Shown here piece by piece: positions 33,005 through 44,653 of a DNA stretch of 64,000 bases (position 1 is the stretch's first letter; every line of letters starts with the position of its first letter). The stretch is from Hypholoma sublateritium FD-334 SS-4 (taxonomy: Eukaryota > Basidiomycota > Agaricomycetes > Agaricales > Strophariaceae): contig KN817563.1 in NCBI GenBank assembly GCA_000827495.1, positions 186,001 through 250,000 on the forward strand. Direction: 5' to 3'. Under the pieces are notes generated by a model. That model saw only the letters and a list, made by a program, of their open reading frames with translations, was not told where the DNA came from and did not search any database. Position numbers and translations under genes: made by a program.

Positions 33005-34287
33005 CCGGTGTGCTCTGTCTACTCTGGTGGTACGGCCGAGCTATTTGATTGTGTTAATGTGCACGAAGGGACAGGCGGCGGAGCGGCGTATGCGAGCGCC
33101 TGAGCGCGGGCTGGCGCTGGCAAAGTATATGTATAGCGCACGCGCGGTGTGCCGCCGGCGTGTGTGTCGATTCGCGAAGCGGCGACCGGCGCCCGCCCGC
33201 CCGGCCTTATAATCATGTGCTGGGCGCTCGCCCGCGATGCTCAATTGCAACACCGCGTACGCGTACACGCAACGCGCGTCTCTTAGACATGTAAGTCAGG
33301 GAGCGCCGGCGCTTGCGTCTTCATCGGGTGGAGCGTGCGCAAACGACGCAGCGCGCAGAGCGCGCATCGCGGCGGGTGAATCGATGAAGGCGCGGGTGGC
33401 GGAGGTGTTGTGCGTCGAGGGGGCGGGAGGGAAGGGGCGGGGCCGCATCTTCATGAGCCGCTGGGTATCTGCCCTGCGCACGGCGGATTTTATCAGCGCG
33501 TGTATCGGCGGGGGCGGCGCACTGCCGCCCTGTCTGTGCGGTCGAATCTAGAGCAGCAAGGACCCGCCGGGCTTCGATTCTGCTTGTTTGGCTCTCGTAT
33601 GATGCCCGCAGACGCGCGTGTGTGTGCAGTACGCAGGACGGCCTGGTGTGGACGTGGATGGCGCGCGTTGCAACACCCAGTCTAGCTACGCCGTTCCGGT
33701 CGACCGGCGAACGATGGCTCACCGTCAGAAGATCGTCCGTCTGGCGCTCGAAGGGCACATGCCGACGGCGTCATCGCATGAAGGAGGCCAAAACGCACTG
33801 ACGTTGCGACGCATATCAACAAAACACCACGCACTCTGAATCTCCAGCCAACCGCCCTCCGATCCCCGCGGCCCGTCCCACAGATCGCTGGACAGGCGTC
33901 TAATTATAAGGTAGATCAGCAGTGGCGCGCGGTGGGTGTAGAAATAGAAAAATGCGCAGTCTCGATTAATGAAAGAGAGAGAGGTGCGATACGCGTTCTC
34001 TGCAATAAAAGAGCAGGCGAAACGGATAGCCTATGGGGCACAGGCACCGCGCTGGCGCAAGTAATCGCGCACAGACTCGGTGGTCGACTTGGGATGTCAA
34101 TCGATCACGGCGTCCGATGCCGAGGAAGCCTTCGCTTAGCCTCAAGTGAAGATGAGATAACCACGCGCTTCTGCGCGGCCCGTATATATAGCCACTGCGG
34201 GCTGGGAAGGCCAGCTATGTATAAGCCGGAGGTTAATGGCCTCACCAAAGCGCGCTTGATTCTTCCCATCCTCGCCGTCTTGTCGTC
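33005..34287. other. Intergenic region upstream of the DUF6534 gene
   Basis: GC-rich to about 33800 and mixed after that. No supported gene. The last 150 bases should contain the DUF6534 promoter. Confidence 0.45.
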
Positions 34288-36241
34288 ATGAGCAGTGACT
34301 TGGGCACGAACATCAACCCGACGTACGGCGCGTATCTCGTAGGGACTGTTCTGTCGTACATGTATGTGGATGTCCGCTGGAATGCATGCCGCGCTGACAG
34401 GGGGTCGAGTCTGCTGGGCGTTACGTGTCTTCAAGTGGGTGCGGCCGCATGTGCGGGGCATGCGTCGTGGCTCACCTGGCGCAGACGTATATGTATTTTA
34501 GGACATACAGGGATGGCCTCCTAATCCAAGCAACGGTACGAATTATCTCCCCCATCCTGCAGTGAGCCAGCGCTGATTTATAGTTACGGAAATCTACTAG
34601 ATCGTATCTCTATTGTCTGCCAACCTGCGTTCTGTCTCTTTCAGCGCCTGACGGCACCTCTAGATTTTTTGAGCTGGTGCACGGCGCACTCAGCATGCAC
34701 ATCCTGTACTTCTACCTGATTCATAGTTTCTTCAACCCATCTGAGACTCTGCAAAGTATTTGGTTAGTAAATTCGTCTCCGTGGTATATAGTATAGTCTA
34801 CTGAATCTTCGACGCCGATTTCTCAGGTCCCTCAACGTGAGTTCCCTTACTCTCCACTAAAATATAGATGCTCAGCATATCATAACCTCCCAAGGTTATG
34901 TTCGGCATCACAGTACGTCCTGCGTCGTGCATCGAGTTGTCCTCACACACATTGTGGCACAGGGATCAATCGTCCTCATTGTGCACTTATCATATGCAAC
35001 GCGCATCTACCACGGTAAGTAAGCGTACCGAGCAACGGATTCCCAGCGCAAAGACAACTGATCAAATTAAACGGTTATTTCAGTATCGGGAAGGAGACGG
35101 TTCATCCCAATATGCATCGTGCGTCCTTACTCTACAGTAGCATGCCAATCTCCTTACGAATCCGCACTTAGGCCATCTTTTCATTTGGAAATTTCTGTAA
35201 GCGTCCATATTGATTTTAGCCGTCCTCTCTGTGAATTCACCCTGTGGTTCTCAGCACTAGGATGGGGTGCGCACGTCCTCTGAACCTCCTTCCTTGTCTT
35301 TCGGCTCACACACCGTCTATTTTTGGCGCGTAGCTCTGATGGGCGAACTGTGAGTCCGCTATGTATGCGCGCTGAGATGCGCGCGGCAGACGCTCATCCT
35401 CGCCTAGATTCGCGCACCCATTCGTGCAGACTCTCAGCGGGAGACTCGAAGTGCGCCACGGGTCGAGCTCCCATCCGCGCGGACCGCTGACGACGTGGCT
35501 ATATCATTACTTATACAGGACCTCGCAAAGGCGATCCTCATCTCCAGCGCCGTCATCGACCTCATTATCGCCGCGACGCTGAGCTGCTACCTGCACCGCG
35601 CGCGCACGGGGACAAAGCGGTGCGTCGCTCATGGTCTTCGGGATGGCACGGCTGACTACCAACGCGCGGTAGGACGGACAAGATTATTGATGGGTTAATG
35701 ATCTACACGATCAACAACGGGGTTCTGACCAGGTCAGTGCGGGCCCGGAGATGCAGCGGCGCGGAGGACTGACGACGATCTGAATGCTGTTGCGCGGTGC
35801 AGTCTCTTCAGCACCGTCGCCCTGATCTTGGTGCGTGCATGATTGGATCTTGCTCACATTCTAACCCATTATCACACGGAATTAACGCGCGCACCAGGTG
35901 TTCACGCGCCCGAACGACCTATACTCCCTGGCCGTCTCCCAGATCATCGGAAGCCGTGAGCAACCCCCCGCACCCGACGCCGCGCGGCGCATCGTCTGAC
36001 GCGCGCTCCCTGCTTGTGCGCAGTGTACTCCAACTCCCTGATGGCGACGGTCAACTCGCGGAAGAGCTACATGGAGTCCGCGGCGACGAGCCGCGCGGTC
36101 AGCTCGTACGCCCTGTCCGAATTCGGCGCGGCGAGCAACCCCGCGATGCGGGGTGCACTGTCCGTCGGGTCGGCTGTGGGTGCTACTACTGCCAATGCGC
36201 ATCGCCAGGTACGCGTTATTCAGAGTTTGGGTTGTGAATGA
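34288..36241 (+). CDS. DUF6534 family membrane protein, dispersed paralog
   Basis: ATG at 34288 (MSSDLGTNINPTYGAYLVG). Exons that can be fixed: 34288-34361; 34401-34434 (LLGVTCLQ); 34485-34535 (TYMYFRTYRDG). Next come an exon with FFELVHGALSMHILYFYLI, the 10-base microexon GTCCCTCAAC near 34827, VMFGIT, GSIVLIVHLSYATRIYH, and VSGRRRFIPICIV. They are followed by DLAKAILISSAVIDLIIAAT with LHRARTGTKR, TDKIIDGLMIYTINNGVLT, SLFSTVALIL and VFTRPNDLYSLAVSQIIGS. The last exon is VYSNSLMATVNSRKSY. Multiple hydrophobic helices and the RTG-K turn are typical of DUF6534. It is the least repeat-bound of the four copies and the best template for correcting the others. It is more GC-rich than its relatives. 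Function unknown. Confidence 0.8.
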
Positions 36242-36626
36242 AGCTCAGGGAACGGCGCGCAATTTTTATTGAAGCAAGATACACATTCTATGATACACAC
36301 GGGATCTACGTTGGGCATCGACGACTATTCGGTTTGATAATGAGGGAGGAGCAAGCCTGGAGCCTGGAAGCCGCGGAAGTGTAAGTGATGGACAAGCACG
36401 CAAAGGTGGTGTTGAGGCAGTGTATGTATCATTACTGAGTGTAGTTTTCAGGTTCTACACGGTCTTCACAAAGATAGATATTTAACAAACGAGTTCTGAT
36501 CTCTGGAGAGGTGGACAGTAGACGGCATCTTAATTATAGCGTTGCAGTACGAGTTACCAATTTTCACGCAGGGGACGGGAATTTAGCCGTGGACACATGC
36601 AAGACACTTGATGGCCTGCCAGAAAT
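36242..36626. other. Convergent 3' region
   Basis: Lies between the DUF6534 stop and the 3' end of the FAD monooxygenase. AT-rich; no gene seen. Confidence 0.45.
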
Positions 36627-37965
36627 CTACGCTTCCGGGCCCGCAGCGTGCATCATCTCCTTCATAGATGCTGTGAAAGCTTCTGCGCCGCCGTCAGGGC
36701 CGTAGAACTGGGCCAGCACATGTTCGCTGATCTCCATTTTAGGGCGCGCACGACCCATCATCGTCCGCTCGAAATCCCTCAGGGTATCGTGGATCCGATT
36801 CCTCGAGGGCGGGTCGGGCTGCGAGAAGAGGCCGACGAGGGCCTTCCCGAGGTCGAGAGCATCGGCGAGGGCGAGGTTGACGCCTTCTCCGGCGGGAGCG
36901 GTAGCATGTGCCGCATCGCCTGTCGAATGGGTGTTTTCAACAAGGCAAATATTTACTAATGCACGGCGAACACTCACCAATAATGGTTACACCTGTCGTT
37001 TCTCCCGAGTCCCATGTAAATGACGGATTGAATGCGTAGATACGGCGCGGCGTCGCCGTTTCCTCTTCAGCAGCCATGATGAGGGCACTGTACTGCTCAT
37101 CCCAGCCTTCATACAGGCTGAGCAACCATTGTCTCCTCTGCCCCACTTCGGGCCAGGGCTCTTCATGCGGGATTTCAGCGTGCGCAGAGATCGCGGCGTA
37201 AACTCGACAGTGCCCGCCCGAATTCATCTGGGGAAATAGACCCTTGCCGTCGCTCAGGACGACGCATGTGCCGTTGCCAATCAATGCTTTGAGGCTCGGA
37301 GTAAGGTTGGCGGGCGCGATTTGCAAGTCGTACATCGTCACGCCCGTATATGCAGGCTGCGTCGAATGCATGAGCGGTCGCACACGACAGAATGCACCGT
37401 CGGCGCCGATTAACAGCGCGGTGTGGACGGCTGGCTGGGATTTAAATATAATTTCGTACGTGTCGGGTGACAGGGCCCTGACTTCGGAGACGCGGTGGTT
37501 CCACTTGACGGTGCCGGGCGCCAGGGAGTCAAGGAGAATGGCCCGCAGGTCAGTCCTACAATATAAGTATCACGAGTTATTGTTTAGAAGCAGTGGTCAA
37601 GCGGCGGGAGGCGAAACTTACCTGTCTATCTCTGGCCGCCCCTTTGTCGCTCCCCCAGGCTGCAGATCGTCGTTCTCGTCGAACCAGACCTTACCGGTCT
37701 TGTCCATGATCTTCATCGCCTCTGCCGGCCCAGTGCGCATCTTCGCTTGCGCGGTTTCCAGCAGCGCGGTCTCCCGCAGCGCGAGTAGGCCGGTCTCCTC
37801 GTGCAGGTCCAGCGTGCCGCCCTGGTTTCTGCCGCCAGATGAAGCCTCGCCTTCGTACACGACACATGGCAAGTTGTGGAGCTGGAGGTATCGAGCGAGC
37901 AGCAGGCCGCCTGGACCGCCGCCTACTATGGCGATGGGAGAGTCGAGTCGGGAAGGCGAGGACAT
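36627..37965 (-). CDS. FAD-dependent monooxygenase (PHBH/TetX-like)
   Basis: Three exons (37965-37622, 37555-36978, 36919-36627) join to 404 residues in one frame. The N-terminal dinucleotide-binding motif is PIAIVGGGPGGLLLARYL. Midway, TALLIGADGAFCRVRP is the family DG segment. Near the end GDAAHATAPAGEGVNLALADA is the second FAD-binding motif. The family uses NAD(P)H and oxygen to hydroxylate aromatic or polyketide-like substrates; the substrate cannot be read from sequence. ATG 37965 was chosen because the frame further upstream (to 38004) begins only with TTG. A TATA box is present about 105 bp upstream. No biosynthetic gene cluster surrounds it, so a detoxification or catabolic role is as likely as secondary metabolism. 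Confidence 0.88.
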
Positions 37966-38067
37966 GCCAGCAACGAGAAATAGCAAGCTCTTTTGTAGTG
38001 ACAAGCGCGGCGTATATGGTGAACCGATTTGTTCAGTGGTGGTCCGCTTTACGCGTCCACATAGCTG

Positions 38068-38076
38068 TTTATATAT
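38068..38076 (-). promoter_or_regulatory. TATA box of the FAD monooxygenase
   Basis: ATATATAAA on the minus strand, 103-111 bases upstream of the start codon. Confidence 0.5.
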
Positions 38077-38936
38077 GTAGCGTGTTGCGACCGTCGGTCG
38101 CTCACAGCTGCCGGAGGGAGACGCAAAGAGCTTTCTGATGGCGGCCGCGTCGCGATAACGCGGCTGGCGAGAGGGTGGCGTGGCTCTACTGCCGCCAGTG
38201 CCGTAGGTTCTAATTTTGTACTGATCTCTCAGTTAACATGTGTGAACTATTTATGCGAATACTAGTCAAATACAAGTAATAAGTATTCTTCCCTATCGCT
38301 CCGCAAGCTCCAGCAGGATTAATTATATTTATCTCTGATCCTCTAAAAATCGTGCGGCATTCGAAAGATTTTCGCCAGGTGCCGGCCGTCGCCAGCAAGT
38401 CGGTTGAAAGCGCGCGCTTATTATATTTCCTAATTTAGTGATTAAGTCTATTAATAGACAGACGCAGCGTCATTCGAAAAGTCAGCGAGCAAGCGCAGCT
38501 GAAAGCGTTTGAAGGTATCAACCCAGACCTCCAGAATTGCTTGTAATATAGGAAGCCACAACACGTCGGGGTACCGGGTTGCTTTCCCTTTGTTGTAAAA
38601 ACGAACATGCCACCTCGATATTGCTTGATTTGGACCTGTGTGCACAATAAAAGCCCGTGACTGGAAGGAACGACCGTGGTTCGTTTCACTCTTCTGCAGC
38701 GATTCCTTCCTCTGAGTCCATACTCTGCCCATTTCATTGCTCGTAGAAGACCAATACGCAGCCTACTGCTCATGCCTATCATACATGGCCAAGAATACAG
38801 CACCAGATACAACGCCTTCGATCGATGGTCGCATAGCATCCAAGCAAACGAGGACGAGGACACAGCTCCGCAGATTCTATTTATCCCTAGCGCGTTACAC
38901 AGCGGCTGCGCCGTGGCACGGTACGCGATCCCTCTC
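38077..38936. other. Intergenic region
   Basis: Divergent upstream region of the monooxygenase (-) and the uncharacterised gene (+). Short ORFs only. The open frame that precedes the ATG at 38937 has no start codon of its own except GTG and is probably leader. Confidence 0.4.
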
Positions 38937-39819
38937 ATGCCAGAGACCGCCTCAGCACCAGAGTCTCAGGAAACCAGCCACTTCGCCGAGGAGTACAGCA
39001 TGGATACAGAGAGACCTGGGCCGGGGCGCGCCGTGGCACATACTTCGTCGGCTGCCGATACACAGGCGGCGCCAGGGGTGATCGCGCGATACCCCCCGCC
39101 CCAAGTTGCCGACGCGTGCGATGATAACTTCGCCCTCTCGTGGCCGGGTCTCGCAGCTGCAGTAGAGACCTTGAGTGGCGTGGCAATTGGCCTACCGACG
39201 AACCATGCGTGGCGCACGTACACAGGGGCGTCCATCCAGTTCGGGGCCCGGCGTGCAGACGGGGTAGTGTGCCCGGTGTCGCTCCTCGACTGCCAGCTGA
39301 TGCGCGTGGCGCTACATGATGGGGAGAAGGAGCCCTCCTGTCTGAGCGCCGTGACGGATGGGCGTTTCCGTTTCCAAATTTCGGTGGGCCGTTCTTTCCG
39401 TATGTGGCTATTGAGCATGACTGACGCTGTGCGGATCGACAGTGGGCTGGGTACGAGGGCCTCCAGTGGAAAACACAGGTCGTTAACATCGGGCGGGGGA
39501 TGACCACAGAGATCCTTGCGGCGCACATAGCCAAGCGCTACGCCGTGTTCATGGATGTTCGTTCCCGTCGCCCTTTTTGTTCCTGAATCTTCATGCTAAC
39601 GCTGGCATTTCACGACAGTGCATCCGACTCGGCATCGGGCTACCCCTTTTCAAGTATCATCCATGCACCGATCCGCAGTGGAGGATTACCTGCGGCGGGG
39701 CAGTTAGCTTTGGACATGTGCGGATGGGCGAGATGATGGAGGACAGAGACGGTGTGTGGCACGCAACTATATATGTCGAGTACCCCATAGAGTGTGTTCG
39801 CGCGGTACTGGGGACGTGA
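38937..39819 (+). CDS. Uncharacterised protein, probably basidiomycete-specific
   Basis: Exons 38937-39383, 39443-39556 and 39619-39819 join in phase to 253 residues. The N-terminus MPETASAPESQETSHFAEEY is disordered and acidic. A folded core follows: LPTNHAWRTYTGASIQFG, WAGYEGLQWKTQVVNIGRG, EILAAHIAKRYAVFMD, CIRLGIGLPLFKYHP, and HATIYVEYPIECVRAVLGT at the end. The pattern of an aromatic-rich strand followed by a positively charged helix (HIAKRYAVFM) recalls lineage-specific hypothetical proteins that are common in Agaricomycetes. No enzyme motif, signal peptide or membrane segment is visible. All three exons have clean GT-AG borders, which supports a real gene. Confidence 0.65.
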
Positions 39820-40641
39820 CGATTTGGTACGCCTTCTGATCAAGTTTAGAGTTAGCAGTCCATAGCGCGGTGTGTCGGTGTTGGCAGACCTGGCGGGTGG
39901 ACGTGATTACAGGATACAGCCTCGTAACTACTAGATAACACTGTCAGTTTTTAGACAAATATAATACTTAATACTGCATTCGCATTGATGATTACCCTGT
40001 AATAACGTGCGGATCTGTAAATGAATTGAAAGCCACGCATTTGCTTGATGCACCGGACAATCCGTGTATCATGAGCGGGTATTCAGAGCAAAGGAGATAT
40101 GCGCCGCCTGAGGCTGGTGCTCAAGGAGTGCTAGGAGGGGTCGTGGCACAGGCATCCCCAGCGCCCGGTGATCATGAAGATGACGGTTTGGGGCAAGTTT
40201 GAGCCTGGGCCGCCTGTCGTCAACGGTCAACCTGTCGTAGCAGCCGTACCGATAAATTTACCCATATGTCCCGCTCACACCAGGCCCACGCTTTGTTCGC
40301 TGTAAGTACTATACTGCCTCGCCGCGTACATGCCTAGGTGCCATACCCAACGCAAAGCCTTGTTTCCGTGCGACGCGCGTTCGACGGGGCGATTTAGGCA
40401 ACGGCATTTGAACGGCGTGCGCACGGTCCAGGCATGAGTATGACGTCATGATGAATGTCACTCTATACTTAAACGCGGATGTTAGCCGTCCAACTAACTT
40501 TACTTTGCGGCAGCACCAAATACATAGTTAATGACTTCAATTTTGACTCCCATCTCACTCCCATTCCCCCCCTTCCTTTCCATCGAATTTAGTTTGGTTG
40601 GACCGGGATAACGAGCCTCTATCAAGCCTCTACACGTTGGG
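39820..40641. other. Intergenic region with a short orphan ORF
   Basis: A short frame starting ATGAGCGGGTATTCAGAG near 40070 runs about 43 codons (MSGYSEQRRYAPPEAG) and stops. It resembles the disordered starts of local genes but has no continuation. The last part is the promoter region of the second carboxypeptidase. Confidence 0.35.
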
Positions 40642-42540
40642 ATGCTTTTGAAAGCTATCTGCACGTCGTTTGTCGGTTGGGCGGTCTTGGGAAGCGCCCA
40701 GCAATCATATCTAAGTATGTCGTCACACCTGACAGTGCACTGAACACTGGAATTCAATATTCAATGCCAACAGAAAACGGACACTGTTATGGCGATGACC
40801 TCTTTACACCTGTAGAAGATCTCCGCTCGGTGTTGTCTGTGGACGAGTTTACGACACTTGCACACCCCGCATTTCCGCGTTACAGCGTGCGCATGAAGAA
40901 GTCGACTGACTTCTGCGACACCACCGTCAGGTACGCGTTTCCCGTACCTCCCAGACATCCGATAGAACTAAACTAAACCTCCGATCATACACTGGCTATA
41001 TCGACATTGAAGCCCGCCACTTGTTTTTCTATTTCTTCGAAAGTAGGAACGACCCAGACAAGGACGATGTAATCTTCTGGACCAACGGAGGTGCGTCATA
41101 GGTACACGCTCCCTATCAATCCCCACACGCTCGCCTCTTCCCCAGGCCCGGGATGTTCGTCTTCTCTGGGGCTGTTCATGGAGCTTGGCCCGTGCAGAGT
41201 ACTCGACGCGAATGGGACAAAGTTCCATCCCGAATCGTGGAACTCGAACGCGAACATATTCTTTTTCGATCGGCCAATTGGTGTCGGGTTCTCGTACGCT
41301 GAATACGGCGAAACCGTCGTCACAACGGAGGAGGCTGCAAAGGACATCGCGTCGTTTATCGCCATCTTCTTCGAGAACTTCAGCAAATTCAAGGGCAGGG
41401 CGCTCCATATGGCGGGAGAGTCGTATGGCGGGCGCTACATCCCGGTGTTTGCGTCCGAGGTACACGATCAGAATGCGCGTCTCGTCGAGGCGGGGTTGAC
41501 GCCTATCAATCTCCAGTCTGTCATGATTGGTAGGTGGACTCGTACTTCGTTTCTGACTTTGATCTGACTCTCATGTCGGCAGGAAATGGACTCACTGACT
41601 TCTACACCATGTTGGCAGGGTACTACGACATAATTTGCAGCCCCGTATCTATGGCGCCCATCCTCGACATTGCATCCTGCGTACGCATGAAGCAAACAGT
41701 ATGACATCCACGTTCTCAAGCCTCTTGCCTTATCTGATACTTTCATAAGCTCCCGAGATGCCAAAAAACGATCAAAGAATCCTGTGTCGATATATTCGAT
41801 GCGACTTCTTGCAGAGCAGCTGATATGTTCTGTGCAAATGAGATTTCGGTGCCGTTTTTCTCCACTGGTACGCTACGTTGTCCTCTTACTGGTAACTGGA
41901 GTACATGCGTTGAAACGAGACAGGTAAGAATCCGTATGACATCAGCAAAGACTGCGAGGGTGAGCTCCGAGATACACTATGTTATCCCGTCACAAAGTAC
42001 ACTTGGAACCTTTTCATATTCTATTGGCGGTTCACTAATTTCGTGACACAATTCAAGGCATGTTTCATCCTACCTCGACCGCCCCTCCGTCCGCGCGCAG
42101 CTCGGCGTCGATCCTGTCCTCACTGCCAACTTTTCCTCGTGCAGCGACGAAATGGGCTTATCCTTCGAGGCAAGCATGGACGGGCACCGGTTAACGTACC
42201 TCTATGTTGCAGCGTTCCTCGAGCGTGGCGTGCGCGCGCTGATCTACGTGGGCAAGAACGACTGGATCTGCAACCACGTTGGCAGCGAGGCGTGGACGCG
42301 CGCACTTGAGTGGTCGGGGCACGCTGAGTTCGCTGCGCGCGTGGAACGTCAACGGGATGCAGGCTGGGATGACGCGCAGTGCGCGTGGTCTGACATTTGC
42401 GACGATTGAGGGCGCGGGACATATGGTGCGTCGATTTTTTTTGTAGGCCAAATTATTAGGGCGGTTTTCTGATGTACTTTTCATTACTCCAGGTTCCGTA
42501 CGACAAACCCAAGGAAAGCTTGGAGATGGTGAACAGGTGA
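40642..42540 (+). pseudogene. Serine carboxypeptidase (S10), paralog 2, frameshifted before the catalytic His
   Basis: Same gene structure as paralog 1. ATG 40642 encodes the signal peptide MLLKAICTSFVGWAVLGSAQQ, then DLFTPVEDL, PRYSVRMKKSTDFCD, YIDIEARHLFFYFFESRNDP, NGGPGCSSSLGLF (intron between GG and PG), GVGFSYAEYGET, the nucleophile motif GESYGGRYIP and YVGKNDWICN (Asp loop). Near 42331, after GHAEF, it lacks 11 bases that paralog 1 has, so the frame runs into a stop at 42407-42409. Restarted in the right frame the DNA still spells the His region (TIEGAGHM) and VPYDKPKES, ending at 42540 a few codons earlier than paralog 1. Without the His the product cannot be an active peptidase. The rest is so well kept that the lesion must be recent, or could be an assembly error. 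Confidence 0.8.
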
Positions 42541-42874
42541 ATGCACGGAGAGTCCCTGTAAATCAACTAAACACGCGATTAGTGTATTCTAAATCTCTAA
42601 AAGTCATTTACCCGATTGCTCATTGAATACGCGTACCAGCCTGGCTTGCTATATCACTTCCCTGCTAGTCGCACACCACTTGAAAAAATCTAATGGGATA
42701 TCACTTGGATATATGTACGCTATATATACAGAGTGCAAAAACATGTATTCAGCGTACATAGCATGTATGGAAAAAATACAGTCTGTAGTGATGTGGGCGT
42801 ATAATGGGCGAACATGTGGCCATTCATTCATCTACTGCAAAGGGGCCCACGTCCCGAGCCATGACGGCGCACAT
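42541..42874. other. Convergent 3' region
   Basis: AT-rich, with no gene seen. The 3' ends of the carboxypeptidase remnant (+) and the GGTF gene (-) meet here. Confidence 0.4.
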
Positions 42875-43756
42875 TCATAGCCATAGCGGGATCCACGACA
42901 TCATCGCCGCCGTCCATGCAACCAACGACGCCTGCCACAACGCCAGGTAATGAGTGTACCAGGCACACCACGTCGCATTGTTCACTTGCCAGTACTCCGT
43001 GTGCGGGGGTGGCACATGGGGCTGTATAGCATGCAACTCGTCGACATTGTCGAAATTATATGGATCAGGAATGATATCATCCTCCCAGTCCGTGTCTCGG
43101 TAGAGGCTCCCGCACGCCTCGGAGTCAGGTGAGGTGCATGAATTGAGCGGGAGCAGCAGTTCCTGTCCTTTTTCTATTTCCTCTGGTTTGGAATATCAGT
43201 TCGAAGACTTACATTCATGTAGGCTTTGGATGCGCACCTTGACCTGGTGCATAGCAAGTTGCGTGACTTGCATGGGTCGGGAAGTGTACAAATGGTCCAG
43301 GTAGTAGGGCCTCAGCGCGCTCTCGTGTGGCGCACTGATTTTCCTTCCGTCGCTGGCTTAAATTTCTGTGGCGAGCCCGCGCGCAGCGAGTTTTTTTTAC
43401 GGAGACGCAGTTTCGAGATCAACGATTCCAGTCGCTTCATTCCCCGTTGAAGGATATTTGTGTCTGACTCTGTCAAGCGTAGAAACGGCCCCTCCATTGA
43501 CAATGAGGAGCCCCGGTTGCATCTGGACGGGTGGTCTTAGTTATTACAAATTCGAAAGAGCTGCGCGGGAAGTGATGGCCTGGACTCACCGCAAGCACTG
43601 ACGATACTCTAGATGGATGAAGCTAAGGTGATCATCGCAGCGGAGCACAAAGTTGTTGACGAAGTGGACCTGGTTGCGCTCGGTGTGCACGTAGTCACGG
43701 GCGACACTAAAGAAGGTACCGCCATTGATGTTAATATCCGTAGCAGAGTCGAGCAT
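42875..43756 (-). CDS. Protein with N-terminal INGGTF motif, Agaricomycete-type, function unknown
   Basis: Start at 43756: MLDSATDININGGTFFSVARD. The opening pattern (small residues, ING/IHGGTF, then VGRD or VARD) begins many Agaricomycete proteins, including some large NACHT/NLR-type proteins, and I recognise it only as a recurrent N-terminal leader. Exon 1 runs to FIHLEYRQCLR. A GT-AG intron leads to an exon with MEGPFLRLTESDTNILQRGMKRLESL and a basic stretch (SKLRLRKKN). The final exon has DWEDDIIPDPYNFDNVDELHAIQPH and a hydrophobic Trp-rich end (WYTHYLALWQASLVAWTAAMMSWIPLWL) that could be a membrane anchor. The joins in the middle (43050-43330) are uncertain. Confidence 0.5.
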
Positions 43757-44653
43757 GGTGTTTATCTGGTGACTATGGCGCCTTGCGCAGGCAGCTCTGG
43801 GAGGTGGCGGGGCGAAGCCTGCGCTTGCAGGTCTTTAAATATGATTAGGACATGGTGCCGGCGTGTGTGTCAGGATTAAGTAGCTCCTCCATTTACTTAT
43901 CTGTGCAGAGCTGTGAAGTAGGCTCTGTAGATGAATTTCAAGGGCAAATGGTTGGCGAAATTTCCAACAAATGGCAGACTTCTCAGCAAGTTGGGGCTTC
44001 CCTGGACCGCCCATTTTAGCGACAATTCGGAGAGAGTACTTTAGCGCTCAACGTTGCAACATTCAACGCCAACTTTTGCTCACGATGGTCGATCGTGCAC
44101 CAACTTCCAGAAGCGAAAAGATGTCTTAAGCGCGCCGTGGTATCTGTCAGGCCCCTTCAAAGTTTTGTCAGTTCGACGTTGAAAGCAATACAGATATTTG
44201 ACAGATCTCCCATTTTTTGTGTAGTTGTTTTGCATGGTGTTGGATATGCAGAGAAAAATTTCGTGCGTCCGGCGCTTATAACTTGAATACAACTGACCGT
44301 ATAACACCGCGCGCGCTAAATAGCCAATTATGTACTACCTGGTATCGCCTACTAGTAATACCTGGTTTTACCTTGTCGTATGTGTTTATATGCAACTATA
44401 GCCAACGAGTGTCAACGGAAACAACAAACAAGAGAAATAATGATAAAAAAGACGAAACGCAGCCTAAACAGCGTTCAAAGGTTTAAAAAGGTGAATACGT
44501 AAGGGAGATCGTCCGTACCCATGCCACGCTAATGTAATAGTAATGGTAAATATATGCATCCAACACCAAGCCGTCGTTGCGGATCCATTCATTACCTGCC
44601 AGTCCAGTCCATTCACACCCCCCACCCTCCATCCCAGCAAACACCACATCGGC
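43757..44653. other. Intergenic region
   Basis: Promoter side of the GGTF gene and 3' side of Chs7. Only short frames without motifs were seen. Confidence 0.4.

Noticed and set aside
36627..39819. Secondary-metabolite cluster around the FAD monooxygenase
   Set aside because: No polyketide synthase, NRPS, terpene cyclase, P450 or transporter lies nearby. Neighbours are a DUF6534 gene, an uncharacterised gene and a carboxypeptidase.
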